A stretch of DNA of 64,000 bases from Agromyces bracchium. GTDB taxonomy: Bacteria > Actinomycetota > Actinomycetes > Actinomycetales > Microbacteriaceae. The DNA is taken from contig NZ_WMLB01000010.1 in assembly GCF_009709675.1 (NCBI RefSeq), forward strand, positions 1 through 64,000. Direction: 5' to 3'. A model generated the notes under the pieces. That model made no database searches and was not told the DNA's origin. It saw nothing but the letters and a program-made list of their open reading frames with translations. This document shows positions 1 to 7,848 of this stretch, in pieces (position 1 is the first letter of the stretch; each line of letters opens with the position of its first letter). A program made the position numbers and the translations under genes.

Positions 1-429
1 CAGCGACGCCGGAAGCTGGTCGTCGAGGCGGGCCGTCGCGAGGATCACGCCGTCGACGTTGCGATCGAGCAGGGTCTCGGTGGCGCGGCGCTCGTCGTCG
101 GGGTCGTCGCCGCACGTCGCGACCACGGCGAAGTAGCCGCGTCGACCGGCCGCCTCCTCGATCGCCTGGAACATGAGCGCCATCACGGTGTCGGTCAGGC
201 GCGGCACGAGCACGCCGATCGTCGCCGTCGCTCCCCGTCGGAGGTTCGACGCGAACATGTTGCGGCGGTAGCCGAGCTCCTCCGCGACCCGGCGCACGCG
301 CTGCGCCGTCTCGCTGCGCGAGGCCGGCGTGCGGTCGTCGAGGATGCGGCTGACCGTCGAGATGCTCACGCCGGATGCCTGCGCGACATCCTTCAGCGTG
401 ACCGGCCCACCGGCGTGCGTGCGCTCCAC
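1..429 (-). CDS. LacI-family transcriptional repressor, N-terminal part (gene runs off window start)
   Basis: The first 143 codons are present and the C-terminus lies outside the window. A GTG start at 429 follows a strong GGAGG. Residues about 9-30 form the LacI helix-turn-helix (TLKDVAQASGVSISTVSRIL), followed by the hinge and GY..N.FA.NLRRG linker, then the start of the periplasmic-binding-protein-like sensor domain (IGVLVPRLTD). A -10 of TAGACT on the minus strand lies at 451-456. It is divergent from the aldolase gene at 634, whose promoter carries LacI-type operators, so it very likely represses the aldolase and is relieved by a sugar-acid or related ligand. The ligand cannot be told from this fragment. 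Confidence 0.93.
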   Translation of the reverse strand, partial: MERTHAGGPVTLKDVAQASGVSISTVSRILDDRTPASRSETAQRVRRVAEELGYRRNMFASNLRRGATATIGVLVPRLTDTVMALMFQAIEEAAGRRGYFAVVATCGDDPDDERRATETLLDRNVDGVILATARLDDQLPASL

Positions 430-524
430 CTTCAACCTCCTGCCACCGCGAGTCTACGGGCGGGCGACCGGCTGGATCGGGCGCCATGCGACGGCGCGCG
501 CCACGCGGCATCCGGAATTAGGTG

Positions 525-554
525 TTGACAGTCGCTCACGTCATGAAGCATACT
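525..554 (+). promoter_or_regulatory. Sigma70-type promoter of the aldolase gene
   Basis: TTGACA at 525-530 and CATACT at 549-554 are separated by 18 bp. The expected start site, near 561, falls inside the operator repeats that follow. Confidence 0.65.
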
Positions 555-555
555 T

Positions 556-591
556 GCAAACGTTCCCGCAAACGTTCCCGGTATCGTTTCC
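556..591. promoter_or_regulatory. Tandem LacI-family operators (three 12-bp units)
   Basis: GCAAACGTTCCC occurs twice head-to-tail at 556-567 and 568-579. A third, degenerate unit GGTATCGTTTCC follows at 580-591 (8 of 12 matches). The AACGTT cores have the central CG typical of LacI/GalR operators. The array covers the predicted transcription start of the aldolase gene. Confidence 0.75.
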
Positions 592-633
592 ACATCGCGG
601 GTCTCGACGAAGAGAAAGACAAGGAGTCGGACG

Positions 634-1569
634 ATGGCACTCGACCTTCGCGGACTGAACCCCGCACCCGTGACCCCGTTCACCACCGACGGCGACATCG
701 ACTTCGCCGCCATCCAGCGCCTGGGCTCGTGGCTCGGCTCGATCGACGGCGTGAAGAGCCTCGTCGTGCTCGGCCACGCGGGTGAAGGCACCTTCCTGAC
801 GGTCGACGAGCAGCTCGACGTGATCCGCGCGTTCGTCGACTCGACCGAGGGCCGCGTGCCGGTCATCGCCGGCATCACGGGCGAGGGCAACAAGGTCGCC
901 GCCCTCGAGGCCGAGCGCGCCAAGGCCGCCGGCGCCTCCGCCGGCCTGGTCTACCCCTCGCACGGCTGGCTGCGCTTCGGCTACCAGCAGGGCGCCCCGC
1001 AGAGCCGCTACCGCGAGATCTACGAGACGAGCGGACTGCCGTCGATCCTGTTCCAGTACCCCGACAACACCAAGGCCACCTACGACCTCGACACGCAGCT
1101 CGAGATCGCCGGCCAGGAGGGCGTGTTCGCCACCAAGAACGGCGTCCGCAACATGCGCCGCTGGTACACCGAGATCCCGGCCCTGCGCGCCGCGTACCCC
1201 GAGCTGCAGATCCTCTCCTGCCACGACGAGTACCTGCTGCCGACCATGTTCGACGTCGACGGCCTGCTCGTCGGCTACGGCAACATCGCCCCCGAGGCGC
1301 TCATCGAGCTCATCGAGGCCGGCAAGGCGCAGGACTACCCGCGCGCCCGCGCCATCCACGAGCGGCTGCTGCCCGTCACCAAGAACGTGTACCACCGGGG
1401 CTCGCACATGGAGGGCACCGTCGCCCTGAAGTGGGGCCTCGTGCACCGCGCCATCCTCGACCACGCCACCGTGCGCACCCCGCTGCTGCCGCTGCCGGAT
1501 GGCGCGGACGCCGAGATCGCGGCGGCGTTCGCGTCGGCCGGGCTCGAGAAGGTCGCGGTCACGGTCTGA
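634..1569 (+). CDS. DapA-superfamily aldolase/lyase (dihydrodipicolinate synthase family)
   Basis: A class I aldolase-type (beta/alpha)8 barrel of 311 aa that would form a Schiff base with a 2-keto acid. The Schiff-base lysine is K168 (ATKNG) and the acid/base tyrosine is probably Y142 (QYPD). The usual G(T/S)TGE loop reads GHAGEG at about 47-52, so it is not a standard housekeeping DapA. RBS AAGGAG sits 7 nt before ATG. The neighbouring LacI repressor and the downstream transporter point to inducible catabolism, for example of a sugar acid or hydroxyproline-type 2-keto acid, rather than lysine synthesis. The substrate is unknown. Confidence 0.88.
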   Translation: MALDLRGLNPAPVTPFTTDGDIDFAAIQRLGSWLGSIDGVKSLVVLGHAGEGTFLTVDEQLDVIRAFVDSTEGRVPVIAGITGEGNKVAALEAERAKAAGASAGLVYPSHGWLRFGYQQGAPQSRYREIYETSGLPSILFQYPDNTKATYDLDTQLEIAGQEGVFATKNGVRNMRRWYTEIPALRAAYPELQILSCHDEYLLPTMFDVDGLLVGYGNIAPEALIELIEAGKAQDYPRARAIHERLLPVTKNVYHRGSHMEGTVALKWGLVHRAILDHATVRTPLLPLPDGADAEIAAAFASAGLEKVAVTV

Positions 1570-1644
1570 ACCGTGCGGCGGGGGTCGGAGACATCCGGCC
1601 CCCGCCCGCCACCCCCCTCTTTCACCGATCCCGCCGCCGAGGCG

Positions 1645-1729
1645 TAGGATCGGCGCCGTCGAAGTGCGGCAACCCGAGTCAATGACGACTGAGCGGCCGG
1701 CGGCCGCACTCCGAAGAAGGAGGCTCGCC
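1645..1729 (+). promoter_or_regulatory. Promoter and structured 5' leader of the NRAMP-like gene
   Basis: A -10 of TAGGAT lies at 1645-1650. The leader can form an 8-bp stem, AGTGCGGC (1663-1670) with GCCGCACT (1703-1710), enclosing AGTC/GACT (1677-1680/1687-1690). An alternative small hairpin is GCGGCC/GGCCGC at 1693-1707. The Shine-Dalgarno AAGGAGG begins 8 nt after the main stem. It does not match the manganese (yybP-ykoY) or magnesium riboswitch consensus as I know them. Confidence 0.4.
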
Positions 1730-3040
1730 ATGAGTGAGCGAACCAAGACCCGCCACACCTCCACCACCCCGGGCACCGGGTACGGCCGCGTCTCGACCGA
1801 GTCGATGCGCGCCATCGTCGAATCGAGCGGACGCCGCCGATCGTTCTGGCAGCAGCTCGCGCTGATCGGCCCCGCGTTCGTCGCCGGCGCCTGGCAGTTC
1901 GGGCCCGGCAACCTCACCACCGCCGTGCAGGCCGGCAGCGGCTACCAGTACACGCTGATCTGGGTCGTCGTCGTGTCGACGATCCTCATGATCTTCCTCA
2001 CCGACATGAGCGTGCGGCTCGGCATCAAGTCGCCCGTGTCGCTCATCTCGTCGATCAAGGACCACCTGGGCACGCCCGTCGGCGTGCTCGCCGGCATCGG
2101 CGTGTTCCTCATCACGCTCATGTTCTCGGTCGGCAACGCGGTCGGCGCGGGGCTCGGCCTCTCGATGCTGTTCGGCGGTGCGCCGATCATGTGGACGGTG
2201 ATCTGCACCGTCGCGGTCGCCTCGCTGCTGCTCTTCCGCAACGTCTACCGCGTGATTGAGAAGGTGCTCGTCGTGGTCGTCGCGGCCATGGCGGTGGCGT
2301 TCATCCTCAGCGCGTTCATCGCGAACCCCGACTGGGTCTCGGCCGCGTCGGGCCTCATCCCGACCGCGCCTGACGGCGCCTGGTTGCTGATCGTCGCCCT
2401 CGTCGGCACCAACTTCAGCGTCAACGCCGCCTTCTACACCTCGTACGGCACGAAGGAACGCGGCCGCACCGAGGAGCAGTACCGCGACGTCACCATCGTC
2501 GACACCATCCCCGGCATCGTCGCGCCCGGCATCATGACCTCGCTCGTCATCGTCGTCGCCGCCGCCGTGCTCGGCTCGACCGGCGAGACCGCGGGCACCA
2601 TCGTCGCCCTCGCCGGGATCTTCGAGCCGCTCGCCGGACCGGTCGGCTCCACGCTCTTCGCGCTCGGGTTCTTCGGCGCCGCGTTCTCGTCGATGATCGC
2701 CAACGCGACGGCCGGCGGCACCATGCTCTCCGACGGGCTCGGCCGCGGGGCCTCGTCGGGCTCGCGGACCGCGAAGATCGTGAGCGGCGCCATCCTCGCC
2801 TTCGGCGTCACCGTCGCGCTCGTCTTCCAGCAGGCGCCGGTGCAGCTCATCGTGATCGCGCAGGCGCTCACGGTGCTGGTCGCCCCGCTGCTCGCGGTGC
2901 TGATCATCGTGATGGCGAACCGGCGTTCGCTGATGGGCGAGATGCGGAACCGGTGGTGGCAGAACGTGCTCGGGGTGGTGGGGCTGGTGTCGGTCGTGGC
3001 GCTGTCGGTGCGGCTGGTGCTGAGCCTGGCCGGCGGGTAG
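1730..3040 (+). CDS. NRAMP-family-like membrane transporter with altered metal site
   Basis: A 436-aa membrane protein with about 11 hydrophobic segments and the NRAMP layout. The start at 1730 is set by AAGGAGG six nt upstream; an in-frame ATG at 1682 has no such site. In canonical NRAMPs, TM1 has DPGN and TM6 has MPHN. Here TM1 reads GPGNLTT and the TM6 segment reads ALVGTNFSVN, so the metal-binding Asp and Met/His are absent. It lies in the same direction as the aldolase, 160 bp downstream. Similar NRAMP-like proteins (Bacillus YcsG) sit in organic-acid loci, so transition-metal transport should not be assumed; Mg2+ or an organic substrate is possible. Confidence 0.85.
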   Translation: MSERTKTRHTSTTPGTGYGRVSTESMRAIVESSGRRRSFWQQLALIGPAFVAGAWQFGPGNLTTAVQAGSGYQYTLIWVVVVSTILMIFLTDMSVRLGIKSPVSLISSIKDHLGTPVGVLAGIGVFLITLMFSVGNAVGAGLGLSMLFGGAPIMWTVICTVAVASLLLFRNVYRVIEKVLVVVVAAMAVAFILSAFIANPDWVSAASGLIPTAPDGAWLLIVALVGTNFSVNAAFYTSYGTKERGRTEEQYRDVTIVDTIPGIVAPGIMTSLVIVVAAAVLGSTGETAGTIVALAGIFEPLAGPVGSTLFALGFFGAAFSSMIANATAGGTMLSDGLGRGASSGSRTAKIVSGAILAFGVTVALVFQQAPVQLIVIAQALTVLVAPLLAVLIIVMANRRSLMGEMRNRWWQNVLGVVGLVSVVALSVRLVLSLAGG

Positions 3041-3134
3041 GCGCGGGCGGATGTCGCGGCGGGGCGGCCGGGGGTGACCCCGGTCGCCTTGTTGCGCATC
3101 CGCTCGGCCGTGCCCGCCCTGAGAGGATCGACGA

Positions 3135-3788
3135 ATGGCGACCCCCGACCCGATCGACCTCGACACCTGGACGCGACGCGAGACGTTCGAGTACTACCGC
3201 GAGCAGGTGCCATGCACCTACGCCATCACCGTCGAGATCGACGTGACCGAGCTGGTCGCGGCGCTGCGACGCACCGGCCGAAAGACGTATCCCGCCCAGA
3301 TCTGGGCGATCGCCACCGTGGTGAACCGCAACCGCGAGTTCCGGATGGCGCTCACTGACGCCGGCGCGCCCGCGACCTGGCCGGTCGTGCATCCCGCGTT
3401 CACGGTCTTCAACCCCGGACGCGAGACGTTTGCGGTGGTCTGGACCCCGTACGAGGCGGACTTCGCCGCGTTCCACGATCGCGCGTCCGCAGTGCTCGCC
3501 GACGCGGCATCCGCTGACACGATGTTCCCGCACGGCGAGCTGCCGCCCGACGTGTTCGACGTCTCGAGCGTGCCGTGGACGAGCTTCACCGGGTTCTCGC
3601 TGCAGATCGACGGCGGCACCCGCCACCTGCTGCCCATCTTCACCATCGGCCGGTACGTCGAACGCGCCGGGCGCACGCTCATGCCGCTCGCCGTGCAGGT
3701 GCACCATGCGTCGGCGGACGGGTTCCATGCGGCGCGGCTCGTTGAGGAGATCCGGGGGCTGGTGGCGGAGCCGGGGTGGGTGGGGTGA
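3135..3788 (+). CDS. catA: Chloramphenicol O-acetyltransferase (CatA-type) homologue
   Basis: 217 aa, the normal length for type A CAT, which transfers acetyl from acetyl-CoA to the 3-hydroxyl of chloramphenicol. The active-site motif QVHHASADGFH places the catalytic His at H191. The SVPWTSFTGFSL segment contains the serine that stabilises the tetrahedral intermediate. The N-terminal W.RRETFEYY block is also typical. There is no Shine-Dalgarno; GAGGAT at 3123-3128 lies 6 nt before ATG and may be a leaderless -10. Codon use and G+C match the neighbours, so it looks like a resident gene rather than a recent resistance acquisition. Resistance itself is inferred from family only. Confidence 0.9.
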   Translation: MATPDPIDLDTWTRRETFEYYREQVPCTYAITVEIDVTELVAALRRTGRKTYPAQIWAIATVVNRNREFRMALTDAGAPATWPVVHPAFTVFNPGRETFAVVWTPYEADFAAFHDRASAVLADAASADTMFPHGELPPDVFDVSSVPWTSFTGFSLQIDGGTRHLLPIFTIGRYVERAGRTLMPLAVQVHHASADGFHAARLVEEIRGLVAEPGWVG

Positions 3789-3829
3789 AGTAGGACCGCG
3801 CGAGCGGACCGAGCTCGGCGATGCCGTCA

Positions 3830-5230
3830 TCACGCCGACGTGTGGTGGTCGGAGCCGGCGACCAACCGGAACAGCGGCCACGTGCCGGGGACGCCTTTGA
3901 GCGTGAAGTCGCCCGCCGGCTGAAATCGCACATGCGAACCGTCGACCAACCCCCGCACGGTTTCGGTGACGAGGATCTCACCCGGACCGGCCGCGGCGGC
4001 AACCCGGGCGACGACATGGGCAGCGATACCGATGACGTCGGAATCGCGAATGACGACCTCGCTGGAGTGTATCCCGACATGGAGTTTGAGACCGAGTTCG
4101 GACGCATCCCCGACGACCTCCTCGGCGAACCTGATCGCCGACGAGGGGATCGAGAACAGGGTGAAGAACCCGTCGCCTGTCGTGACGATCTCCTGGCCGG
4201 AGAACCTGGCGAGCGAATGCCGCACCGAGTCCCGGTGCGCGGTCAGGAGGTCGCGCCAACTCGCGTCTCCTGAGCGTGCGACTGCATCCGTCGAGCCGGC
4301 CACGTCCGTGACGACGAGCGTCGCGACCTCACGCCGCCCACCGCTCCGTGTGCCGACGATGAACTCCTCGATCTCATCGACGAGATCGTCGGACGGCAGC
4401 AGACTCCTGTCTGATCCATCGCGCTGGACGAGTTTGCATCGGCCGTCGGGCAGTTGGTCGGCAAGCCACTGGAACGCCTCGGGCGGCAGCGTCCGGAAGC
4501 TGGAATCGTGGAGGACGAGCACCGGAACGCGAACGCGCGGAAGGTACGGGCGGATGTCGATGCGCTCCGCAGCTTCGAGCAGCCGCGCCGCACCGCGCGG
4601 CGACGCGGATTGCGTCTCAAGGCGCATCCACCAACTGAGCACCCGGCTGTCGGCAACCGACTCGGGCGCCATCCCCCGAGCAATGACCCCTTTGCCCCAC
4701 CCGGCGGTCAGGAACGCCCGCATCGCGGCCCCTTGGAACTTGAACCGGATGCCCCACGGGAAGCCCTTCGTACGGTGACCGACCGCAAGCGTTTCGCTCG
4801 CGACCACTGACTGGACGCGATCGGGATACCGCGCGGCCGCGGTCAGGCAGGCGGCACCGCCGTCGAACCATCCGAGCAGGACCGCCCGCTCGCTGCCCGC
4901 AGCGTCGAGCACCGCGATGAGGTCGTCGCTGTGCTGCTCGATCGTGACGAAGTCAGTGCCACGCTCCGACAGCCCGGTGCCGCGCTTGTCGAAGCAGATC
5001 ACCCGACCGAGCTTCATGAGCCGCTCGACGAACTCGATGTTCTCGGACAGCTCGAAGAACACGTCGACGTTCGACGTGAACGCGAACGACACCACGAGGT
5101 CTCGGGAGCCTTCGCCGAAAACCTTGAACGCGATGTCCGCCTCACCGCTGCGGGCGTAGTCGGTGCTCGGAATCACGACAACACCCCGTGACGCTGCCGA
5201 GCATTCGGCACCGAGAAGTTGCGACCCCAT
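3830..5230 (-). CDS. Class III adenylate/guanylate cyclase domain fused to a degenerate alpha/beta-hydrolase domain
   Basis: 466 aa from the ATG at 5230; a GTG start just before IPSTDYARSG (about residue 19) is an alternative. Residues about 25-295 have an alpha/beta-hydrolase fold, but the nucleophile elbow reads GWFDG (Phe122 in place of Ser) and the usual GxDH histidine is Arg (GSDR, about 275). Residues about 303-430 are a class III cyclase domain with metal-binding D309 (VVTDVAGST) and D353 (TTGDGFF). The Lys that commonly precedes TTGDG to select adenine is V349, and the transition-state Asn position is His405, common in the AAHVVARV-type subfamily. It probably makes a cyclic nucleotide; the hydrolase part is likely a sensor. 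Confidence 0.85.
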   Translation of the reverse strand: MGSQLLGAECSAASRGVVVIPSTDYARSGEADIAFKVFGEGSRDLVVSFAFTSNVDVFFELSENIEFVERLMKLGRVICFDKRGTGLSERGTDFVTIEQHSDDLIAVLDAAGSERAVLLGWFDGGAACLTAAARYPDRVQSVVASETLAVGHRTKGFPWGIRFKFQGAAMRAFLTAGWGKGVIARGMAPESVADSRVLSWWMRLETQSASPRGAARLLEAAERIDIRPYLPRVRVPVLVLHDSSFRTLPPEAFQWLADQLPDGRCKLVQRDGSDRSLLPSDDLVDEIEEFIVGTRSGGRREVATLVVTDVAGSTDAVARSGDASWRDLLTAHRDSVRHSLARFSGQEIVTTGDGFFTLFSIPSSAIRFAEEVVGDASELGLKLHVGIHSSEVVIRDSDVIGIAAHVVARVAAAAGPGEILVTETVRGLVDGSHVRFQPAGDFTLKGVPGTWPLFRLVAGSDHHTSA

Positions 5231-5333
5231 GGAGCCACCCCGGTCACGCGCAACACTCTAGTCCTCGCTGGGACACGCCGCTGGATGAGGTCCGCGTTGA
5301 TCACAGAGCTCGGCGAGGCGAGCTGACTTCTCC

Positions 5334-5368
5334 TCCACAGGGCAAGTTCTCGACGAATTGTCCACAGG
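5334..5368 (+). promoter_or_regulatory. Pair of TCCACAGG boxes upstream of the DUF222/HNH gene
   Basis: TCCACAGG occurs at 5334-5341 and 5361-5368, 27 bp apart. The second is part of TTGTCCACA (5358-5366), identical to an actinobacterial DnaA-box consensus. They lie 70-100 bp before the start codon. Confidence 0.5.
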
Positions 5369-5435
5369 TAGAAGCGCTGGTCAGATCATATTTCCGGCGC
5401 GAGCGGATGTCGGTGGGTGGGTGCAGGATCGAAGC

Positions 5436-6857
5436 ATGGAACAGGCCCCGGCACCCGCGCAGCCGGCGTACACGTCGCTGCACGCGCTGGTCGCGCTCGA
5501 GCGCGGTGTAGCAGCGCTGCGGGAGGCGTGGGCGGGTGCGATGCCGGCATGGGGTCCGGCGAGCGGGGCGGTTCAGGTCGATGTTGAACGGATGGGCGAC
5601 GCCGGGCTCGTGCAGGTCGTCGATGCGCTCGCCCAGACCCGGCGTGAGATCGACGCCGTGTTCGCCAGGGTCGCTGCCGAAGCGGCGAAACGGTCCGGGC
5701 CGGAATTCGGCGTCGAAGGGCTCGCGAAGGCGCAGGGCTTCCACAATCCGGTGCGTTTGATCGCGGCCGCGACGGGTGGCTCGCGGTCCGACGCGCACCG
5801 GCTGATCGCCGTGGGTGCGGCGACCGCCGAGCGGCAGGCGTTCAGCGGCGAGCGGATGCCGACGCGGCACCCGCGCGTCGCCGCCGCGTTCGCCGCTGCG
5901 ACCATCAGCCTCGAGGCGGCGTCGGCGATCACCTCGATGCTCGACCGGTCGGCGGCACGAGCCGCGGCGAGCCGGGTCGACGTGGTCGAGGCGGCGCTGG
6001 TCGATCTGGCAGCGCGAGTGCCACTCGAGACGCTGATGCGCGGGGTGCGCGAGGCGGAGGCGCGGCTCGATCCCGACGGTGTCGAGCCTCGCGAAGACGA
6101 AGTCCGGATGGAACGTTCGCTGACGATGCGCGAAGACAGCCGCGGCGTGGTGCACCTGCACGCCCGCCTCGACCCCGAGAGCGCAGCCCCGGTCAAGGTG
6201 GCGATCGAGGCACTCGTGAGCGACGCACTGCGCCGACGCGAACCCGGCGATCTCTCGCCCGTGGTCGATGATCGGCGGTCGATTCCGCAGATCCAGGCCG
6301 ATGCGCTGGCCGCCCTCGCCCGCCATACGCTCGGCTGCACCCAGACGGCCGCGCCGCTCGCGAAGACCACCGTCGTGGTGCGCGTGGACCTCGACACCCT
6401 CGTCGACGGCCTCGGGCACGCTCGCATCGACGGCCTCGAACAGCCCATCTCCGCCGGCACCGCCCGACGCATGGCCGCCGACGCCGAACTGATCCCCGCC
6501 GTCCTCGGAGGCGACAGCCTCCCGCTCGACCTCGGCCGATCCGCCCGCCTCTTCACCAACGCCCAGCGCCTCGCCCTTGGCGAACGCGACGGCGGCTGCG
6601 CCTCCTGCGGCCAGAACATCGGCTACGTCGAAGCGCACCACATCGACTGGTGGGAACGCGACACCGGCCCGACCGACCTCGCCAACGGAGTCCTGCTCTG
6701 CAGCTTCTGCCACCACATGATCCACCGCGACGGATGGCACATCCACGCCGGCCCGACCGAGGTCTGGTTCATCCCACCACCGCACATCGACCCATCCCAG
6801 GTCCCACGACTCGGCGGCAGGGCGAGGTTCGAGCTGCGCGCCGACCGGGCGGCATGA
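5436..6857 (+). CDS. DUF222 (13E12 repeat family) protein with C-terminal HNH endonuclease domain
   Basis: 473 aa. The N-terminal two thirds are the helical DUF222 region. The C-terminal domain has the zinc/HNH pattern CASC...EAHHIDWW...N.VLLCSFCHHMIH, so it should bind a divalent metal and cut DNA. The family is multi-copy in actinobacterial genomes and its role is unsettled. I chose ATG 5436; upstream in-frame codons look non-coding. CAGGAT at 5424-5429, 6 nt before ATG, suggests a leaderless transcript. A second, divergent family member is at 46328-48007. Confidence 0.88.
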   Translation: MEQAPAPAQPAYTSLHALVALERGVAALREAWAGAMPAWGPASGAVQVDVERMGDAGLVQVVDALAQTRREIDAVFARVAAEAAKRSGPEFGVEGLAKAQGFHNPVRLIAAATGGSRSDAHRLIAVGAATAERQAFSGERMPTRHPRVAAAFAAATISLEAASAITSMLDRSAARAAASRVDVVEAALVDLAARVPLETLMRGVREAEARLDPDGVEPREDEVRMERSLTMREDSRGVVHLHARLDPESAAPVKVAIEALVSDALRRREPGDLSPVVDDRRSIPQIQADALAALARHTLGCTQTAAPLAKTTVVVRVDLDTLVDGLGHARIDGLEQPISAGTARRMAADAELIPAVLGGDSLPLDLGRSARLFTNAQRLALGERDGGCASCGQNIGYVEAHHIDWWERDTGPTDLANGVLLCSFCHHMIHRDGWHIHAGPTEVWFIPPPHIDPSQVPRLGGRARFELRADRAA

Positions 6858-6979
6858 CTCCGCTCGAGGGATTGACCGCGCACCGGCGCATCGTGAGTAC
6901 GACGAGGTGGTCGCGCTGAGCTGCCGACGATGAATCCGTGATCTCGCACCACCATGCCAGGCCAAGCCAGGCCAGGGCG

Positions 6980-7333
6980 TCAGCTCCGCAGCCAGGCCCA
7001 GGCGGCATCCGGGTCTTCGAAGTAGGCCGCCTCCTGCGCGTAGAACGGGGTGGCGAGATGGGCGAGGCGCTCCTCCCACTTCTTGTGGCCGACGATCGCC
7101 ATGCGCGCGACCTTCTCGTGGAACTCGCGACCGAAGTGCAGGTCGGCACCCCACGCGCCGACCTTCTCCCACCGGAAGGCCGTGAGGTCGAGCATCAGCT
7201 TCACCGTGCCGTGCTCCTCGACCGCGGCCTCGACCGCGGGCGTCATCACGTCGTAGTCGGCCTTCGTCACGTCGCCGGACACGACGAACCCGAGGGTGTC
7301 ACCGGTGCTGCGGTCGGACTGCGTGATCGTCAT
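6980..7333 (-). CDS. SpoIIAA-like (STAS-fold) protein
   Basis: 117 aa, matching the short SpoIIAA-like family, which has a STAS/CRAL-TRIO-like fold, a conserved D-Y-D..TPA..AA block (ADYDVMTPAVEAAVE) and a C-terminal W. GGAG lies about 10 nt before the ATG at 7333. No enzyme residues are recognisable. It is divergent from the small gene at 7507, and the intergenic region carries operator-like repeats. Confidence 0.8.
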   Translation of the reverse strand: MTITQSDRSTGDTLGFVVSGDVTKADYDVMTPAVEAAVEEHGTVKLMLDLTAFRWEKVGAWGADLHFGREFHEKVARMAIVGHKKWEERLAHLATPFYAQEAAYFEDPDAAWAWLRS

Positions 7334-7456
7334 CGGGGTGCTCCGTTCTCTCGCCTTCCCCGCCAGCCTTGCGTGTGGGGGCGTCGGCGTCGAGGGGGCG
7401 TTGGTCCCGGGAGAGTGCTGAGGGCTGAAGCCACTGCGGCGAGCGACATCGATCGA

Positions 7457-7498
7457 GTACGAAGACGTGGTCGCCACGATTGACTACGAAAACGTAGT
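7457..7498. promoter_or_regulatory. Operator-like repeats between the SpoIIAA-like gene and a small gene
   Basis: The palindrome ACTACGAAAACGTAGT (6-bp arms, AAAA loop) is at 7483-7498. A degenerate copy, GTACGAAGACGTGG, is at 7457-7470, centred 27 bp upstream. The binding regulator is unknown. Confidence 0.45.
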
Positions 7499-7506
7499 GA
7501 ACCGAC

Positions 7507-7710
7507 CTGACCCTCGACGACCTCGAGACGCAGCTCGGGTCGTGGTCGGCCGCGGCGGGCGGGCTGGTGCGGCCGACGCTCGAGCGGATCGCGGAGGTGG
7601 TCGACGCGGAGGCGCCGCACCCGGCGGCCTACGCGGGGCTGCGGCGCGAGATCGGCGAGTTCGTGGCCAACCTGCTCACGGGCCGATCCGCGGAGTCGTC
7701 AGCGGACTGA
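7507..7710 (+). CDS. Small protein (67 aa) apparently starting at CTG, or a remnant of a larger gene
   Basis: This frame has almost perfect G/C at third positions (only CGA and TCA deviate), so it looks truly coded, yet it has no ATG/GTG near its start and an in-frame TGA lies at 7498-7500. A CTG at 7507 would give a natural N-terminus, MTLDDLETQLGSW. The product is an acidic, helical small protein with no family I recognise. The alternatives are a 5'-truncated gene or a base error in the region. Operator-like repeats lie directly upstream. Confidence 0.45.
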   Translation: MTLDDLETQLGSWSAAAGGLVRPTLERIAEVVDAEAPHPAAYAGLRREIGEFVANLLTGRSAESSAD

Positions 7711-7848
7711 GCCGCGAGCATGTCCCCTCCCCGCGGGACCTCCGCCGACGATCACGACGTCGACTCGTTGCGGCGCGGATTCCGTGCGGCGACCCGCACG
7801 CCCGCCGTCGGTGATGCGGCCCACGTTGGTTCCCTTCGAAGCGCCACG

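Noticed and set aside
1682-1729. In-frame ATG upstream of the NRAMP-like gene (possible longer N-terminus or uORF)
   Set aside because: It has no Shine-Dalgarno and lies in the predicted leader stem, while ATG 1730 has a strong AAGGAGG.
1645-1729. Known Mn (yybP-ykoY) or SAM-type riboswitch in the NRAMP leader
   Set aside because: A GGCAACC string resembles part of SAM riboswitches, but the remaining conserved helices and loops are missing.
541-1920. 459-codon minus-strand frame across the aldolase gene
   Set aside because: Antisense shadow. The plus strand encodes a complete DapA-family protein with RBS and promoter; the shadow has no recognisable domain.
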